Below are positions 1-12,323 of a DNA stretch of 64,000 nt, in pieces. The position numbers were made by a program, and so were the translations under genes. Source of the stretch: Hibiscus mutabilis (Eukaryota; Streptophyta; Magnoliopsida; Malvales; Malvaceae); contig CM033718.1 in the NCBI GenBank assembly GCA_019671005.1, forward strand, positions 3,906,001 to 3,970,000, given 5' to 3'. A model generated the notes under the pieces. It did no database searches. It saw only the letters and a list, made by a program, of their open reading frames with translations, and had not been told where the DNA came from. How positions within the stretch are numbered: position 1 is the first letter of the stretch; each line of letters starts with the position of its first letter.

Positions 1-853
1 TAACATGATTTTAAATGGGTCAATATACGAGATCTATAATTAAGGCTAAAAATGTTGTAATATTTTTATTCTAATATTTTTTAATTAACATGATTTAAAT
101 GAGTATTGTCTCTTCTTGTATAGATTCAAATCCTAATATAAAAATACAAACTTTTCTATTGGGCGGTCTGCAAACTAATTACATTATATTGTAAATTTAA
201 GGTGAACAAAATTTAACTAAAAATGTTTAATTTTTTATTTAATACATAATTTCATAAACTAGACTCGAGTAAAAAAATCAAATTAAGTTTAAGTTATAAA
301 ATATTACTCGAATAACTTAAATAACCAGTGTTTTTATATAAGGAATTGTTTTCCAAAAATTGTCCACGGTTGACCAAACTATTTTGGAAAATCTGAAAAA
401 CATTTCAGTAAGTCATATATAAATTCAAAGAGAATGAAAGGGAATTTGAACCAGGAAATTAAACCGTAAATTCTTAACCTCATAATTATGGTTGATGTTT
501 ACCATAAAGATGAATTAAAGAGCAGTCGTTTCAATGACCCTGGTTGTGATTGAAGAAATTAAACCTTTCTATTTGAAAGAAAATACAAGATTCTACGTCC
601 AACATATAACTGGTAATCAGACTTTTAAACCTGCCTAGAACATGAAACATGATTCGGGTATGCGTAATCCAACAAAAACCCATAACTGTTAATCTACCAA
701 CCACCACCAAAATTAACAATATAACTTCCAATGATTTTGACAGCTTCTTTGATGCAGTGTAACATGATAAGCTACAAAAGCAAAGGCAACTTTTACCGAA
801 ATGATGAATCCAGATATCCCCAGCTGGTTGATGAAGATCGCCAAGCTGAACTT
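1..853. other. AT-rich intergenic DNA downstream of the TM9 gene
   Basis: No convincing gene is seen here. The longest open stretch on the minus strand (531-731) is 66 codons, low in complexity, and resembles nothing I know. The part nearest 853 should hold the 3' untranslated region of the TM9 gene. Confidence 0.5.
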
Positions 854-2830
854 TTAATCGATCTTAACGGATGAGAAGAGATAATGGACAAAATAGAACG
901 ACATGATGAAGCCAATGGTGCCTGTTGACAACATGATTGCAATCGCCATTATCATAGAGTACCCGAGATACAGGATAGCTGACACAGGACCGCTCAAACT
1001 CTGTAGGTCAAAGACCAGGTAATTGATGGAGTAGAGGAACACATAGAGTGCTACTGAACCCGAAGCAAAGAAAGCCTTCCACCACCATCGCCAGTCCTCA
1101 ACACAAAGATGCATGTAGGTAAGGACCACTGACACTTCGGCACACACGATGGTCAGTAGTAGAAGAACTATAAGCAAGAAGCCAAACACGTAATAAAACC
1201 TGCCAAGCCAGATGCTGGAAAGAATGAAGAAGAGTTCAATGAAAAAGGTTCCAAATGGAAGGGTCCCAGCACCCAAAACAAGAAGCCATGACGGATATTT
1301 GCGTGCAGGAATCTCCCGAGGAATCTGGTTGGTTCGTACAGGATATTGAATAGCTTCAGCTCTTGTCCCCATGAATCCTCCAATGAGAGTGAGAGGCACA
1401 GAAATGCAGAACCAGAGAGATAAGAGTATAAAATACAGTGAAATGGGAATTGCGCCAGTACTTTTGCTGCCCCACAGAATGAAATTCAACATCGTAAGGA
1501 TAACAAAGACGATTCCAGGAAAGAAGCACGCAACCGACCACGAAACAGACCTCCATCCTTCTGAAGTTCCCTTGATAGTTCTCCAGAGACGTACAGCAAC
1601 ATACCCAGCCATGATACCCAAGAAAAGATAAAGAACAATCATCCCTGTCAGTAGCATTCCTCGGGAAGCAGGTGACATGAAACCGAAGGCAGCAAAAACT
1701 ATAGTGACGGCTGCCATTCCCATAATCTGAACTCCATCTCCAATCATCACACAAAGAAGCTTCGGACAATCTGGTTCTCTGAAGACATCACCTACAACTA
1801 GCTTCCATCCAGAAAGCTCCTCATTCATTTGTGCTTGGGCTTCTTTGTCCAGTTCCTCATACCTTGTCAAATCCCTCCTCACGGTCCTCAAGAAAATGAC
1901 AAACACAATACCGGCAAGGAAAGTAATCACCATCAGAGAGTTTAGAATTGAGAACCAGTGCACTCGCGCACCTTCCATCTTCAAATAAGCATCCCACCGA
2001 GATGGCCATCTAATATCACTTTTAACAAATTCAACCTCATAAGTGAAAGAGATCCTCTCGTGTTCCTTTATTATCTGTGACTTGTCTAACCCCATGGGGC
2101 AGTTCACAGGGGAGGTTTTGTCATACATGTGAAGTTTAGTCATGGCTTCAGGATCATATTTAACACTGCATGGAACCACCTCAAAACCAACAATCTCGAA
2201 ACCAGAGGCTTTCTTCTTATCAGCTTTAGAAATCACATCCATCCCTTCCCCGGTTCCAATTATCTCCACACCATTTCCCTCATACTCGTGAACCAAAACC
2301 TTGAATTTGAGATGATTGATAATGTAATCATCATCACTATTCAGTGGAGAATAACCAACCGGGAATCCAGTCCACTGAATGTTAACTCCATTTTGTTTCG
2401 CAATCCTCATCACCGGCAAATTGTCTAGAATCATATTCACTTGATAAAAATCTCGAGTCCTCTGTTTCAAAAGCTTAACCTCATGCTCATTCAAGGGGCT
2501 AGTAGTGCATAGGTAGATAGACTCGTTCACATTCATTTGAAACCGATAAGGGGAGTTATCAATCTGATCTCCCATGAGAAGTTCACCGAGATTCTCAGCA
2601 CTTTTCTTTATTCCACCAAGAGGTTTGCAGTAAGGGAGACTGTAATAACTAAAAGGAAGCTCGGTTTCGATAGAAGTCAAGGAATTAACTTTGGCATATA
2701 TAGTATCCTTGGTCGAATATGTGTGCATGTAACTTCCCGGAAGGTAAAATCCATCACAAAAATGAGCAAACAGAAGCAGTAACATAAAAGCCCAGAAAAC
2801 TCCAAGCATCTCCCTTTCTGTGAAAGCCAT
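854..2830 (-). CDS. Transmembrane 9 superfamily (nonaspanin/EMP70) protein
   Basis: Single coding exon of 658 residues, the usual length of plant TM9SF/TMN proteins. These are endomembrane (Golgi/endosome) proteins linked to sorting and cell adhesion. What is seen: a hydrophobic signal segment at about residues 10-28, a long lumenal domain to about residue 285 with the family start FYLPGSY, then about nine hydrophobic segments to the C-terminus. The last residues are KID, which fits the KXD/E Golgi-retention signal reported for plant EMP70 proteins. The ATG at 2830 is directly followed by the signal peptide. An intron in the 5' leader (2873-3237) and a TATA-like box upstream complete the model. 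From memory it is closest to the Arabidopsis TMN11/TMN12 group. The frame is intact with no lesions. Confidence 0.93.
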   Translation of the reverse strand: MAFTEREMLGVFWAFMLLLLFAHFCDGFYLPGSYMHTYSTKDTIYAKVNSLTSIETELPFSYYSLPYCKPLGGIKKSAENLGELLMGDQIDNSPYRFQMNVNESIYLCTTSPLNEHEVKLLKQRTRDFYQVNMILDNLPVMRIAKQNGVNIQWTGFPVGYSPLNSDDDYIINHLKFKVLVHEYEGNGVEIIGTGEGMDVISKADKKKASGFEIVGFEVVPCSVKYDPEAMTKLHMYDKTSPVNCPMGLDKSQIIKEHERISFTYEVEFVKSDIRWPSRWDAYLKMEGARVHWFSILNSLMVITFLAGIVFVIFLRTVRRDLTRYEELDKEAQAQMNEELSGWKLVVGDVFREPDCPKLLCVMIGDGVQIMGMAAVTIVFAAFGFMSPASRGMLLTGMIVLYLFLGIMAGYVAVRLWRTIKGTSEGWRSVSWSVACFFPGIVFVILTMLNFILWGSKSTGAIPISLYFILLSLWFCISVPLTLIGGFMGTRAEAIQYPVRTNQIPREIPARKYPSWLLVLGAGTLPFGTFFIELFFILSSIWLGRFYYVFGFLLIVLLLLTIVCAEVSVVLTYMHLCVEDWRWWWKAFFASGSVALYVFLYSINYLVFDLQSLSGPVSAILYLGYSMIMAIAIMLSTGTIGFIMSFYFVHYLFSSVKID

Positions 2831-2872
2831 GATAATAGCAGATCTTGCAGAATACGGCGCTAATCTAAGCTA

Positions 2873-3237
2873 CTGCAAACTGAAGCACCCAATATAAAAA
2901 GAAAAAAAAAATCAGCAACTAGGTACCATACAAATATATCCCCAACTCAAAACTAATTAAATTAACAAAAACAAAAAGAAGAAAACCCAGATGTCAGCGT
3001 ATAAAATAAACTCATTGAATCAAATTTAAAGCAGTAGATCTCTATAACAAAAGGCCAAACAAAACAAATGAAACATCAAAAGATAGCATTTTCAACAAAA
3101 TAAAAACTACTCGAGAATTATTCATATGAATAGAAAACCATATAAACAGATCAGACAACTGAACAGATTAAGATTTAGCAGATCAAATCTAAAAACAAAA
3201 ACCAATTAAAGTAAAAGAAGAAGATTGGAGGAAGAAC
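2873..3237 (-). other. Intron in the 5' leader of the TM9 gene
   Basis: Read on the minus strand, AAG|GTTCTTC forms a donor at 3237-3236 and TTTGCAG an acceptor ending at 2873, about 43 bases before the ATG. The interval is AT-rich and lacks coding potential. Leader introns are common in plant housekeeping genes. Unconfirmed without transcript data. Confidence 0.6.
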
Positions 3238-3431
3238 CTTAGACAGATCTAGGGGAATTGAAGTTCGGTTCGAACTGAAACAGATGAGATATAGGATCCT
3301 GCGGCACCACAGGAAACGCGTGAGAACGAAGCAGAGCCCTATGGGTTCTACTTTTCTTCGTTTGTTAGTGGTTTAAGCTACCGGGAAATCTTGCGAGTAT
3401 CTTGAAGAGATTAAACCGGAGATTAGGCTCA

Positions 3432-3438
3432 TTATATA
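3432..3438 (-). promoter_or_regulatory. Candidate TATA box of the TM9 gene
   Basis: The minus strand reads TATATAA at 3438-3432. This would place the transcript start near 3400-3410, and thus a non-coding first exon of about 170 bases ahead of the leader intron. Position and sequence fit; AT-rich surroundings make chance matches common. Confidence 0.4.
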
Positions 3439-3444
3439 TTGTTG

Positions 3445-4139
3445 AGAAATGGATGAACATGGTGGATAAAAATGTCAAATTATATTGTTAGTCCTCATTG
3501 AATTTAATCCCTATATTTCTTTAAAAAAAATTAATCCTGACTTAACTAATAGAGTAATAATATAACTAAATTATATTAACTTAAAACGGTTATATCAAAG
3601 ATTATGAGCTAAATGTATAATTTATGTATTATAGGTGGACTAATAACAACATTTGATTTAATAATTTTTAGGTACTTTTTGAAAAAGAATCATTAATATT
3701 GAATTATTTATTTAAATTTTAATAATTTCAGATTTAATGACATTTTATTAAACAATTTGAAAATGAAATTATTTAACCAGAAAGACTAAATTATAATTGA
3801 ATGTTTTATTCAGAAACGGAAATACGTCCCTTTGGCTTGGACAAAGTTTTGTAGATATATAATAATAAATTATTAGTAAAACAAGACCATGACAAATTGG
3901 TGTTGAAATAAATAAATAGAAATGAAAAAAAAAAAAGGAATGACATGTATATGCTTGTTTATATTTCAATTCAAGTAGCTTAGGTTAAGGGCCGGCCAAC
4001 TGTCACATGATCTTTCTCTTTCTCTCGGGAAAATATTTTATATAATTTAAAAGATAATGATAGTTGTAGGACAGAGATGTTTAGGTAATCTCAAAAGTAA
4101 AATATTGAGAGATAATGGATGCTTTCATGGACTGTGGTA
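3445..4139. other. AT-rich intergenic DNA, no gene seen
   Basis: I see only AT-rich sequence with short homopolymer runs between the TM9 promoter and the LTR-like sequence that follows. Confidence 0.4.
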
Positions 4140-5539
4140 ATCTATTTTTGTTCGGACTTAAGCTCAAACTAAATTCAATACAAAAATTAAGGCATATTTT
4201 TATTAAATTAATAATTCATACAATACTCATAAACTCATTATAATAATATTATCTAATATCCAAACTCATTATCCATTTACAACCTAAAATATTCATCAGA
4301 CCTGATTACACTCAAAAAGACTAAACTACCATTAATCCTAGAAACCCTAATAACCTAACCCTCTATCCTGCCATACCGTGCCACCGCCCAAAATATGTTC
4401 TACCACCCTACAAAAATAAAATATAAATGGGAGATTTTAAATTTTTATATTATAAAAATAAATTATAAAAACTCGAATATAAAGACTTTAAATTCGAATT
4501 AATAATAATAATAAAAAAACAATCGTGGATGCCATGCAAGACATTCACGCCACTTCACTTTCCACTCACCCCTCCCCAATTGCCTATAAAAGGCGGGGAG
4601 GCAAGCAATGGAAACACAACAAAAAGCCATGAAAATGGCATAGTTAAAGGCCATTAAATGGCATAGTAAGCCATTGAAAATGGCGAGCGAGGGCAATGCC
4701 CTTTTAGTTCGAGAGAAATGCTCTCATCAGAGAATTTTTAGTACCCAAAAATTTGATCAATTATTCGATCGAGGTTCTGTTAAGATTCGTTCGAGTTATT
4801 TTTTTTTATTATGGTTAGGTGACATGAAGATCTTGCTAGAGGTCGGTCGAAGTTCTTCATTCGAGCTTTTAATAGGGTAAATTTTGTACTTATTTTTTGC
4901 TTAGATATGCATTGTCATGTTTTTTGTAATAAATATATTTAGTATGCCATGTTTGTATATTTAGTTGTAAATTACAATATTCTTTTAATTATTGGTATAT
5001 TTTTATATTTTGTATGTCATGTTTGAATAAAATATATTTATATATTGTTTAATTAATTTTAAAATTAAAAACCTTTCATTAGGGATTATTGTGAAAAATG
5101 TACCCCGAGCATAAGGGTGCCGCTTTCCGTTAATCTCTATCACAAAATATTATTTTCTATTATAATTTTTAAAATAGATTCTCCTCATTCGAGAATCTAA
5201 TAGAACGTAGGGGGTGTAAAATTCCTTTATATGAATAAATATTCTTTCAAATATCTTAAGGGATCACAAATTTTAAATTAAATTCAAATTATTAATTTCT
5301 GTCATTAAAACAATTTGTAATCGACCGGGTACCAATTTTGAGCGTTGTGGGGTGCTCACCCTTCCCCACACGTAACCGACTCTCAAACCTTTTTTTTTGA
5401 TTTCGCAGACCAAAACTCGTTGTTTTAATAAAAACGACAAAAAACAAGTTTTATTAAAATAACCGGGTTTTCAGGTGATCCAATCTCACCTAAACTAAAA
5501 TAAAATAAAAAAGATTGGTGGCGACTCTCCGTTGTTACA
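4140..5539 (+). mobile_element. Solo or truncated LTR of a Ty3-type retrotransposon
   Basis: The right end is clear: it ends TTGTTACA, like the solo LTR at 26650-28436. The last ~220 bases match that LTR's 3' module (hairpin GTGGGG..CCCCAC, AGGTGA..TCACCT, then TGGCGACTC). A TATA box in TTGCCTATAAAAGGC lies at 4585. The left end is uncertain: I found no TG start with a copy of the five bases GAGTG that follow 5539, so the 5' part may be lost. No primer-binding site or internal region follows, hence solo or truncated. Confidence 0.6.
4585..4592 (+). promoter_or_regulatory. TATA box inside the LTR
   Basis: TATAAAAG within CCTATAAAAGGC, followed about 30 bases later by an A-rich start region. 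It is the likely Pol II core promoter of this LTR copy. Confidence 0.55.
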
Positions 5540-6860
5540 GAGTGGTAAGTTTTTTTCTCTTAAACGTTGAAAGGTACTCGAATTATAATTTTTTTTAAAT
5601 CAGGTGTTTAATGTTTGTTAGGTTAAATTGGTATATTGTTATCTAACGCTTAGTTCTGTAATTTAAATCAGATTCTTTATTAATAGTCGTTAAAAAAATT
5701 TGACATCTAATTATAACATGACATATGATATGGTTCTATTTATTTATTTATTAAATTTTTTAAAAATATAAATTTCTTAAAAAACTTCAAAGTTTTAATT
5801 TTTTCAATCAAACCTTTAAATCACATCTCTCACCGTCTGACATCTTCACACGTCGGCGGTTCACCGTTCACTACCCAAATATCATGTACCTCACGTTCGG
5901 CATCCCCCACCCTCTAGCTGTCGATCAAAAACTCAATCGGTCTCTTTTTTCTTTATTGTTGAATGTTCGTCGACGGAGTAATCGATAGTCCATTCGTTGT
6001 TTTTCGATGACAGGATGATGAGATTTAGGTTTTGAGGTTTTTAGAGAAATTAAAAAATTTAGGATTTTTTTATAAAATAAAAAAAAATTAATTTTTAAAA
6101 ATAAAAATTAAAGAAAATATCAGAAATATGTCACGTGTCATGTTTTTATTGGATAATTAAAAATTTTGACGTCTGTCACAGAAAATTATAATTTCGGTTA
6201 CAAAATAAAACGTTAGAGACCAATTTAGTCCGAGACAAACATTAAACACCAAACTGAAAAATATAGGCACCTTTACGACGTTTAAGCAACTAATGGTAAG
6301 TTATTTTTAAAACTAAACCATTCCTTTTAAAATAGTATATAGTTTTAGATAAACTACACAAATAGTCTCCAACTATAGATTTTATTTTTGTTGAGTTCAA
6401 CTATAAAAAGATATAAAATAGTCATTCGATTTAAAAAAATAACAAGTTGTTCCATTTCGGTTAGAATTTTAACGATAGATAATGTGACAATAAAATTGGT
6501 ATAATAAATATTTAGCCCTCAACCTTTACACTATTTTAATTTGATCTTAATTTTAAAAAATTAATCCGTAATATTTAAAAATTAACCAATTTAGTCCCTA
6601 ATGTTCTATCTTCAGCATTGGTCTCCATTTGGGGAGGGTGTCAAGATTAGTCTCAATTTGTGTTGGATCATCATCCCACAATGTCGACGAGTAAAGAGAC
6701 ATACATCATTCAGCAACAGAAATGAACAAGGAACTCATGATATCACAGAAGCATTAACAAAAGTCTATTTCAGTTCTTTCACATAATAAATTTACACATG
6801 TTACAATGGGATCAAGAAATAGATTTGGAAATCGAGCTTTGTCGGAACAGGCAAGGCCAC
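5540..6860. other. Intergenic DNA with degenerate dispersed repeats
   Basis: Phrases of the type AATTTAGTCC and AAATTAATCC recur at 6180-6600 and again in Lhca3 intron 2 (7560-7710), so they belong to a dispersed family. No gene is supported. The part nearest 6867 should hold the Lhca3 3' untranslated region. Confidence 0.4.
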
Positions 6861-6866
6861 TTTCAT

Positions 6867-8273
6867 CTAATGGAACTTGAGGTTAGTCAAGACATTGTTG
6901 TTGAAAGGGTCAGCCAAGTGATCCAGCAAGTTCTGGTATGGTCCTACACCGGTCACCAGCCCTTGTACGAAGAAACCCAAGATTGCCAACATAGCTAATC
7001 TCCCATTCTTCACCTCTTTCAGCTTCAAATCCTTCAATGACTTCTCGTCTTTCCCGAAACCGAGCGGGTTAAACAGCGGCCCTCCGGGGTATGCCGGCTC
7101 ACCCGACCCTCCAAGGTACTTCTCGAACCCCAGGAAGTATTGTTTCCCCATGGAACCCGGGTTGTACCAGTCTTGGAACCGTCTGTGCTCGGCGAATCCC
7201 ATGAGTGCCATCTCTAGCACGAATAGAGTGTAAGGGTCTGCCCAATAGTTGTATGTTCCGGCCGGTGGGATCACACCGGTTTTAAACCAAGGGAGGGCTG
7301 TTTCTGCAGGGATGAGACCGGCTTTCCCGAGTATTTCAGGGGCAATAGCACCAACAACACCCAACATGGCGTAACGCCCGTTGATGATCTCGCCATAGGC
7401 TAGCCATTTAGGCTCGATGAACCCGCCTGTACCTTCAGGGTCCGAAAGTCCCAGCGGATCAAATCCATAATCACCTGGAAGACTGTTAACAAAATTGAAA
7501 AAAAAAATCACTTCACTCGGATCAAGATGGCAAAATAGAATTAATTGTATCACATGTCACCAAATTCTGACTCTCATTTTAAATTAATCCCTAAATTTTT
7601 AAACGTTCTAATTTTATCATCAAACTATGACCATAATTCTAAATTGGTCCTCAAACTTTTAACATTTCAATTTTATCTTTAAACTATGACTCATTTTAAA
7701 TTGTTCTTTAAATTTTTTTGACAAATCTTAATTCTAATCCTACCTAAAGAGAAAGGAAAGGAAGGTAGTGCTCCTAATGGGTCTAGAACTCATGTCTTAA
7801 AAAGAATACGAGGGAACAAATATGAGCAGCTTGGCCAAACGGACCAATTTAGAATGAAACTCATAATTTGGAGATAAGATTGGAGTATTTAGAGATTAAT
7901 TTAGTATAAGAGCTATAATTCAGAGACGTATGTTCAATTAACTCCACAAAATATCAAGTATTTGTAATTCCTTTTTACCTGCCATCTAAGTATGTAAGAC
8001 TTTGTTTAGATGCAAACCACAAGGGTCTATCAGCTCCTTGCTGAAAAATGCCACAAGAACAAGATCATCAAATCAAAACAACAATGCCAATATGTATATA
8101 AAAAAGGAGACATTATGGTTAAAGAATGAGACCTTAACGGGGGGAGTGGAAGCAGCCTTGACAACAAACGACCCTTTCCTTGAAGACCCAATTTGTGGTT
8201 TCGCTCCAAGAATCTGCCTGGCAGTCTCCACCGAGTAGATAAGAGAAGATGATACGAGCGCTTGTGCTGCCAT
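6867..8273 (-). CDS. LHCA3: Photosystem I chlorophyll a/b-binding protein Lhca3
   Basis: Three exons on the minus strand: 8273-8133, 8040-7979 and 7482-6867, all with GT-AG borders, giving 272 residues (Arabidopsis Lhca3 is about 273). Residues 1-40 form a serine-rich chloroplast transit peptide starting MAAQALVSSS. The mature part has three transmembrane helices; helix B carries EIINGRYAMLG and the last helix EVKNGRLAMLA, the chlorophyll-binding signatures. Helix B has Asn instead of His as a chlorophyll ligand, the feature tied to far-red absorbing forms in Lhca3/Lhca4. The C-terminus NNNVLTNLKFH is near-identical to other Lhca3 proteins. The protein works in the light-harvesting belt of photosystem I in thylakoids. 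The frame is intact; intron 2 (about 500 bases) holds degenerate dispersed repeat. Confidence 0.97.
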
Positions 8274-8466
8274 CTCTTACAACAACAATAACCAAAAAAT
8301 TGCCTTTGCCTTGTTTGTGTGTAGTAATCTGAGAGCTGGCCTCCAAAATGAAAGCAGGGCAGGAAATAAGAGGGAGAATGTAAGCCACTAGTTGGGGGAT
8401 ATGAAATCCCGGTGGGGGTGATGAAATCTGGGTGTCCAACAAGGGTTGTACACGTAAATATAAATG

Positions 8467-8472
8467 GATAAG
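8467..8472 (+). promoter_or_regulatory. I-box-like GATAAG upstream of Lhca3
   Basis: GATAAGG lies about 195 bases upstream of the Lhca3 ATG. GATA/I-box motifs are common in light-regulated plant promoters, but one six-base match proves little. I saw no clear TATA box nearer the ATG. Confidence 0.25.
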
Positions 8473-8579
8473 GGATGTGTGGGTGGTGTAGCCAAACAAA
8501 TGAATCTCCTATGCCACTTGGTTGGCTCTCCACTATCGCTCTTTCCCTGGTTCATTCTCTCAGTCTGGTCTCTCAACAA

Positions 8580-11039
8580 AAATATCTGGATGTTGTTAGA
8601 TAAACATTTAACTTGTATCTTCCGCGAGGGAAATTAAAGCTGCTTTTTTTAATCAAGTTTTTGTTGAAAATTTTGTTTGGTTTCAAGTTTAGAAACTCTA
8701 TAAAATTGAGTTTAATAGTTTATAATTCTTTAGTTATATTATTAATATTTTAAATTAAAAAAAATTAGAATAAGTAGCACAAAAGCCAATAAAAAACGTG
8801 TCATAAAAATAAAGAAAATACACAAGAGTTAAAATTGTTATTAAAATTTTTAAAAAACTAAAAAATAGATTATGTAATTAATCAAAGATAAAGAAGTAAA
8901 AGCCCTTGCCGCGTAGCACTTTTAGAGAGAAATGTTTTTGGTTTAGCGATGCTTTTTAATAAAAGAATATTATTTAATTGTTTTCCAACAAAGGAATATT
9001 AATTAATCTTAAAAGTATCTAATGGAATTCACGAATATATATGAACACATTTTTTTGATATAATATCTATACTTATATTTTGAAAAAATATAATATATAT
9101 TAAACAATAATTTCAATCAAATTAAATTTAATCCATGATGTTTTTGTAAGTTGAGTAGACTGAATATGATGCTTTTTTTAAATCTTAGATTAAGACGTTT
9201 TTTTTAATCTAGATTAAACAAGTGTAATGAATAATAGTAAAGGCAGGGGTGGAGCTCCATTAGAGCTCAAGAGGCTCCGACCCCTTATAAAATTAAATAT
9301 TTGATAAATTTTAATTTAATTATAATTTGGCTCCCGTAAAATTAAATATTTAAATTAAAAAATATAAGAGTTTATTAAATATATAATTAAGTAGGGATCG
9401 AACTAAAAAAAATGAGTTCGTATTATCAAATTTTTTGATCTAATATTAATTTAAATCCTTATAAGTGTAAGTATTGGGCAAAGTAGACATTACCTCAGGA
9501 ATTTTGAGTTGTAAATACTTAATAAGCCCTTGCATTTTTTAAATTTAATATTTTAGCCCCTGCGAATGTTCAATCATGGCTTCGTCGTTGAGTGAAAGGT
9601 ACCGGCAATCAGTTGATTCTGCGAGAAAATACGTTAGGTCCTTTAAGCAAGGTTAAGAGTTTAAATTCTAGGGTTGCGAATAAAAAAAATTGAGTTAAAA
9701 TAGTCATTTCATGTTAGATTTCTGTAAAATTTAATTTAAATTAATCGGTCAATACATCGAATGAGGCATGTGATTAAACTAAATATAATACTAATAGTGA
9801 GGATACAAGCTCAAGTAGAAGAGGTGAAGACGGTTATGTAAAGGGTTTGTGGTTTGGACAGAACCACGTTGATGGATATCTCGACTCCCTTAATTTTTGG
9901 CGTAAATATTTTAGGGTCCTTGAAGATTAATCAAATTGAGTTTTGGCTACCCTAACTTTCTTAGTTTATTTATTTTTAGTTTTGAGACTAATCAAATTAA
10001 CTATTGTCCACGACTTTTCTAGTTTATTTGTTTTTAGGTCACTATACTTTTGAAATTATTCAAATTAAGTTATAACCCCATTTTTGTTTAAATAGTTATT
10101 AGACCTTTGTCTATTCTAAAGTTAAACAATTTGGTCACTGAACTCTCGGGACTATCCGGTCAATTCTCATTGATTTGTCTAATTAATCAGTGGTTAGTTT
10201 CTGATTTGCAATCTCGATTGCTTAGTGTACATACGACAACTACTTCCTATTTTAGATGTCTCAAGTTGATGGCTTATCATGCGAATTACACGACCCTTTG
10301 TAAGTTTGAGCTTTCTTTTGCATGTTTACGAATTAGTTTTTGTTCTTGTCATCTGCGACGTGACATGTTTTCATTTATTTAAATTGTTCTAGGGCATAAA
10401 ATGAGAAATAAAATGGGCACAAACTGAGAATTAGGCCTTAAATCAAATAAAGTTAAATGCTGTTTTAACCTGAGAGTTATACATCATTACCATTTTAGCA
10501 CTTGAAGAATTTTTAGATTCAATTTGCCCTAAAACTTTCAAATTGTCTACCATATTTCCCTATTATATCTCTCCATTTTGAAAAGTGACGTAGAATAAGT
10601 AGTTAAAATTTTTAGTTAACATCTTCTTCTCTCCTCAAAGTTGTGAGTTTGAAATCCGTAAGGAGCAAATTCTCCGACCCTTCAAGTAGAATTTGACACA
10701 TGATATATGCTAATTTCAAAAAAAAACTTCAAAAGATTCAAAAAAATCTTTAAAATTGAAAATTTCTCATTTTTTGAAAAAGCAGAAAGTTTTTCGAAAA
10801 TGTTTTGATGTTTTTTAAAAAATTATATATTTTTAAATTAAAAAAAAGTAATAAAAAGCTTTTTTCGATTTTTTTTTGGAAATTACACAATTCAGTAAAG
10901 GAGAAAATTGTAAAAAATTCTTTTTCTTTTAAAAAAATCAATATTATTATTTTTTTACTTTTAAATATTAAGATTTTTTAAAAAATTTACTCTCGTTCAT
11001 TTTTAACTTTTGTAATGATATTTTTCCGAATGTAATATA
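8580..11039. other. AT-rich intergenic DNA, no gene seen
   Basis: About 2.5 kb without supportable coding sequence. Phrases like TTTAGGTCAC and AATCAAATTGAG recur at 9890-10150, suggesting an old dispersed repeat. The open stretches at 10107-10382 (plus) and 10750-10941 (minus) are AT-driven and resemble no family. Confidence 0.4.
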
Positions 11040-11044
11040 TATAG

Positions 11045-11290
11045 GGTAAAACTTTGATACACAAGCTATATAAAACTAATTTTACACAAGCATGTGTTTT
11101 TACCTTATAAAACACAAATTTTAAATTCCTAACCGTAATACCTTAAAACCTAAACTCTAACCCTAAATTCTAAACACTAACCTGAAATTATAAACCTTAC
11201 AACTTAAACACCTAAACTTTTAACCCTAAACTAAACCCTTAACCCTTAAATTTGAAAAGAACGTGTAAACATTTGTTTACACTGATCATA
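11045..11290. mobile_element. MITE-like element with telomere-like interior
   Basis: The ends carry TTTTACACAAGCATG and GTGTAAACATTTG. The interior (about 11125-11255) is a string of degenerate CCCTAAA-like units. A relative in opposite orientation lies at 48195-48440 with the same TTTACACAAGCATG block and the same interior on the other strand. Two copies with shared ends and no gene suggest a small transposon-like family. Ends are approximate. Confidence 0.4.
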
Positions 11291-11300
11291 TCAAACTTTT

Positions 11301-11304
<4 letters not shown>

Positions 11305-11373
<69 letters not shown>
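11305..11373. repeat. (TA)n microsatellite
   Basis: About 34 uninterrupted TA units directly between two MITE-like elements. Length is likely polymorphic. Confidence 0.95.
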
Positions 11374-11375
<2 letters not shown>

Positions 11376-11600
11376 TTAAGATACACTTACACCGTGTAAA
11401 ACTCAATTACTTTTACACAGTTTTTGGACCGTTGGACGAGGGTAATAAATGGCTCAGATTATTTCCTTATCTTTTTTTCCAAGTGATAATCTTCACATTT
11501 TCTACTGTTAATCTCATCCATCAATTTCACTCATCCAATGGCCATGGATTAATGTAAAACTAAATGAGTTTTACACCATATAACTGATCTCATCCCATAT
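11374..11600. mobile_element. MITE with inverted ends, family shared with 23266-23480
   Basis: The left end has CCGTGTAAAACTCA and the right end, reversed, GGTGTAAAACTCATTT, forming terminal inverted repeats. The element sits in a TA tract, consistent with TA target choice. The core with TTTTTTTCCAAGTGATAAT and CTACTGTTAATCTCA is shared with 23266-23480. There is no coding capacity. Confidence 0.55.
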
Positions 11601-12323
11601 ATATATTATATATATGAACAGTTCTAATCTAACCCCACATTGTATATGTTCTTTATGTTAGTCCCGAATAACTTACAAACACGTTAGGCACTTATGATCC
11701 AAAATATCGTTTAGGCATTTATCTAAAAAGATAATATAATTTGAATACTTATTTAATGGTTAAGCCAAAAAACAACGTAAATGTTTCCTTTTTCTCGTAA
11801 CTATTCGTAGAATTCGAATGTAATATATACTTTACGCCCAAACATGGCATATAATTTTTTTGTAACAGAAAAATACAATATAGTAATGTCGTCGGTTGAC
11901 CAAGCTGTTCATTTGGTCGTTTGGCAAACCTGCTCAAAATTTTAGGGACAAACAAGCAAACACATTTGGCCGGTGGGTCAAACTGCTCATCTTTGTTCCC
12001 TCACATTTCTTTAGGTCATGAGTCTTAGACTCGATTTGTAAGCTCCCTTCTTTACCCTAGACTTTACCCTTCCTCTCTAACTTCTATGTAAAATTAATAT
12101 TATAATTTGTAAAAAAAAATTTGGGAAATTAAATAAAAAAAATCAAATGAATAATAAAATATAATTTAATAGAATAAAATACTATTTTTACTATTTTTTC
12201 TATTAAAAAAAAGCCAACTTAAAACAGAAATAAAAAAACCGACCCAATTTGAAATTGGGTTAATCCATAAACTCAATTCTTTCTTTGCGGGTCCGCCATC
12301 GCCGACGCACTCACGAAGCTAAG
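11601..12323. other. Upstream region of the RCC1-family gene
   Basis: AT-rich DNA with no gene. The promoter and 5' leader of the RCC1-repeat gene should lie in the last few hundred bases, but I could not fix a TATA box or start site. Confidence 0.4.

Noticed and set aside
1356..1769. Minus-strand 137-codon frame
   Set aside because: Overlaps the TM9 coding sequence in another frame; Cys/Trp-rich composition is a shadow effect.
8030..8533. Minus-strand 167-codon frame over Lhca3 exon 1
   Set aside because: Overlaps the real first exon and promoter in another frame, with no family resemblance.
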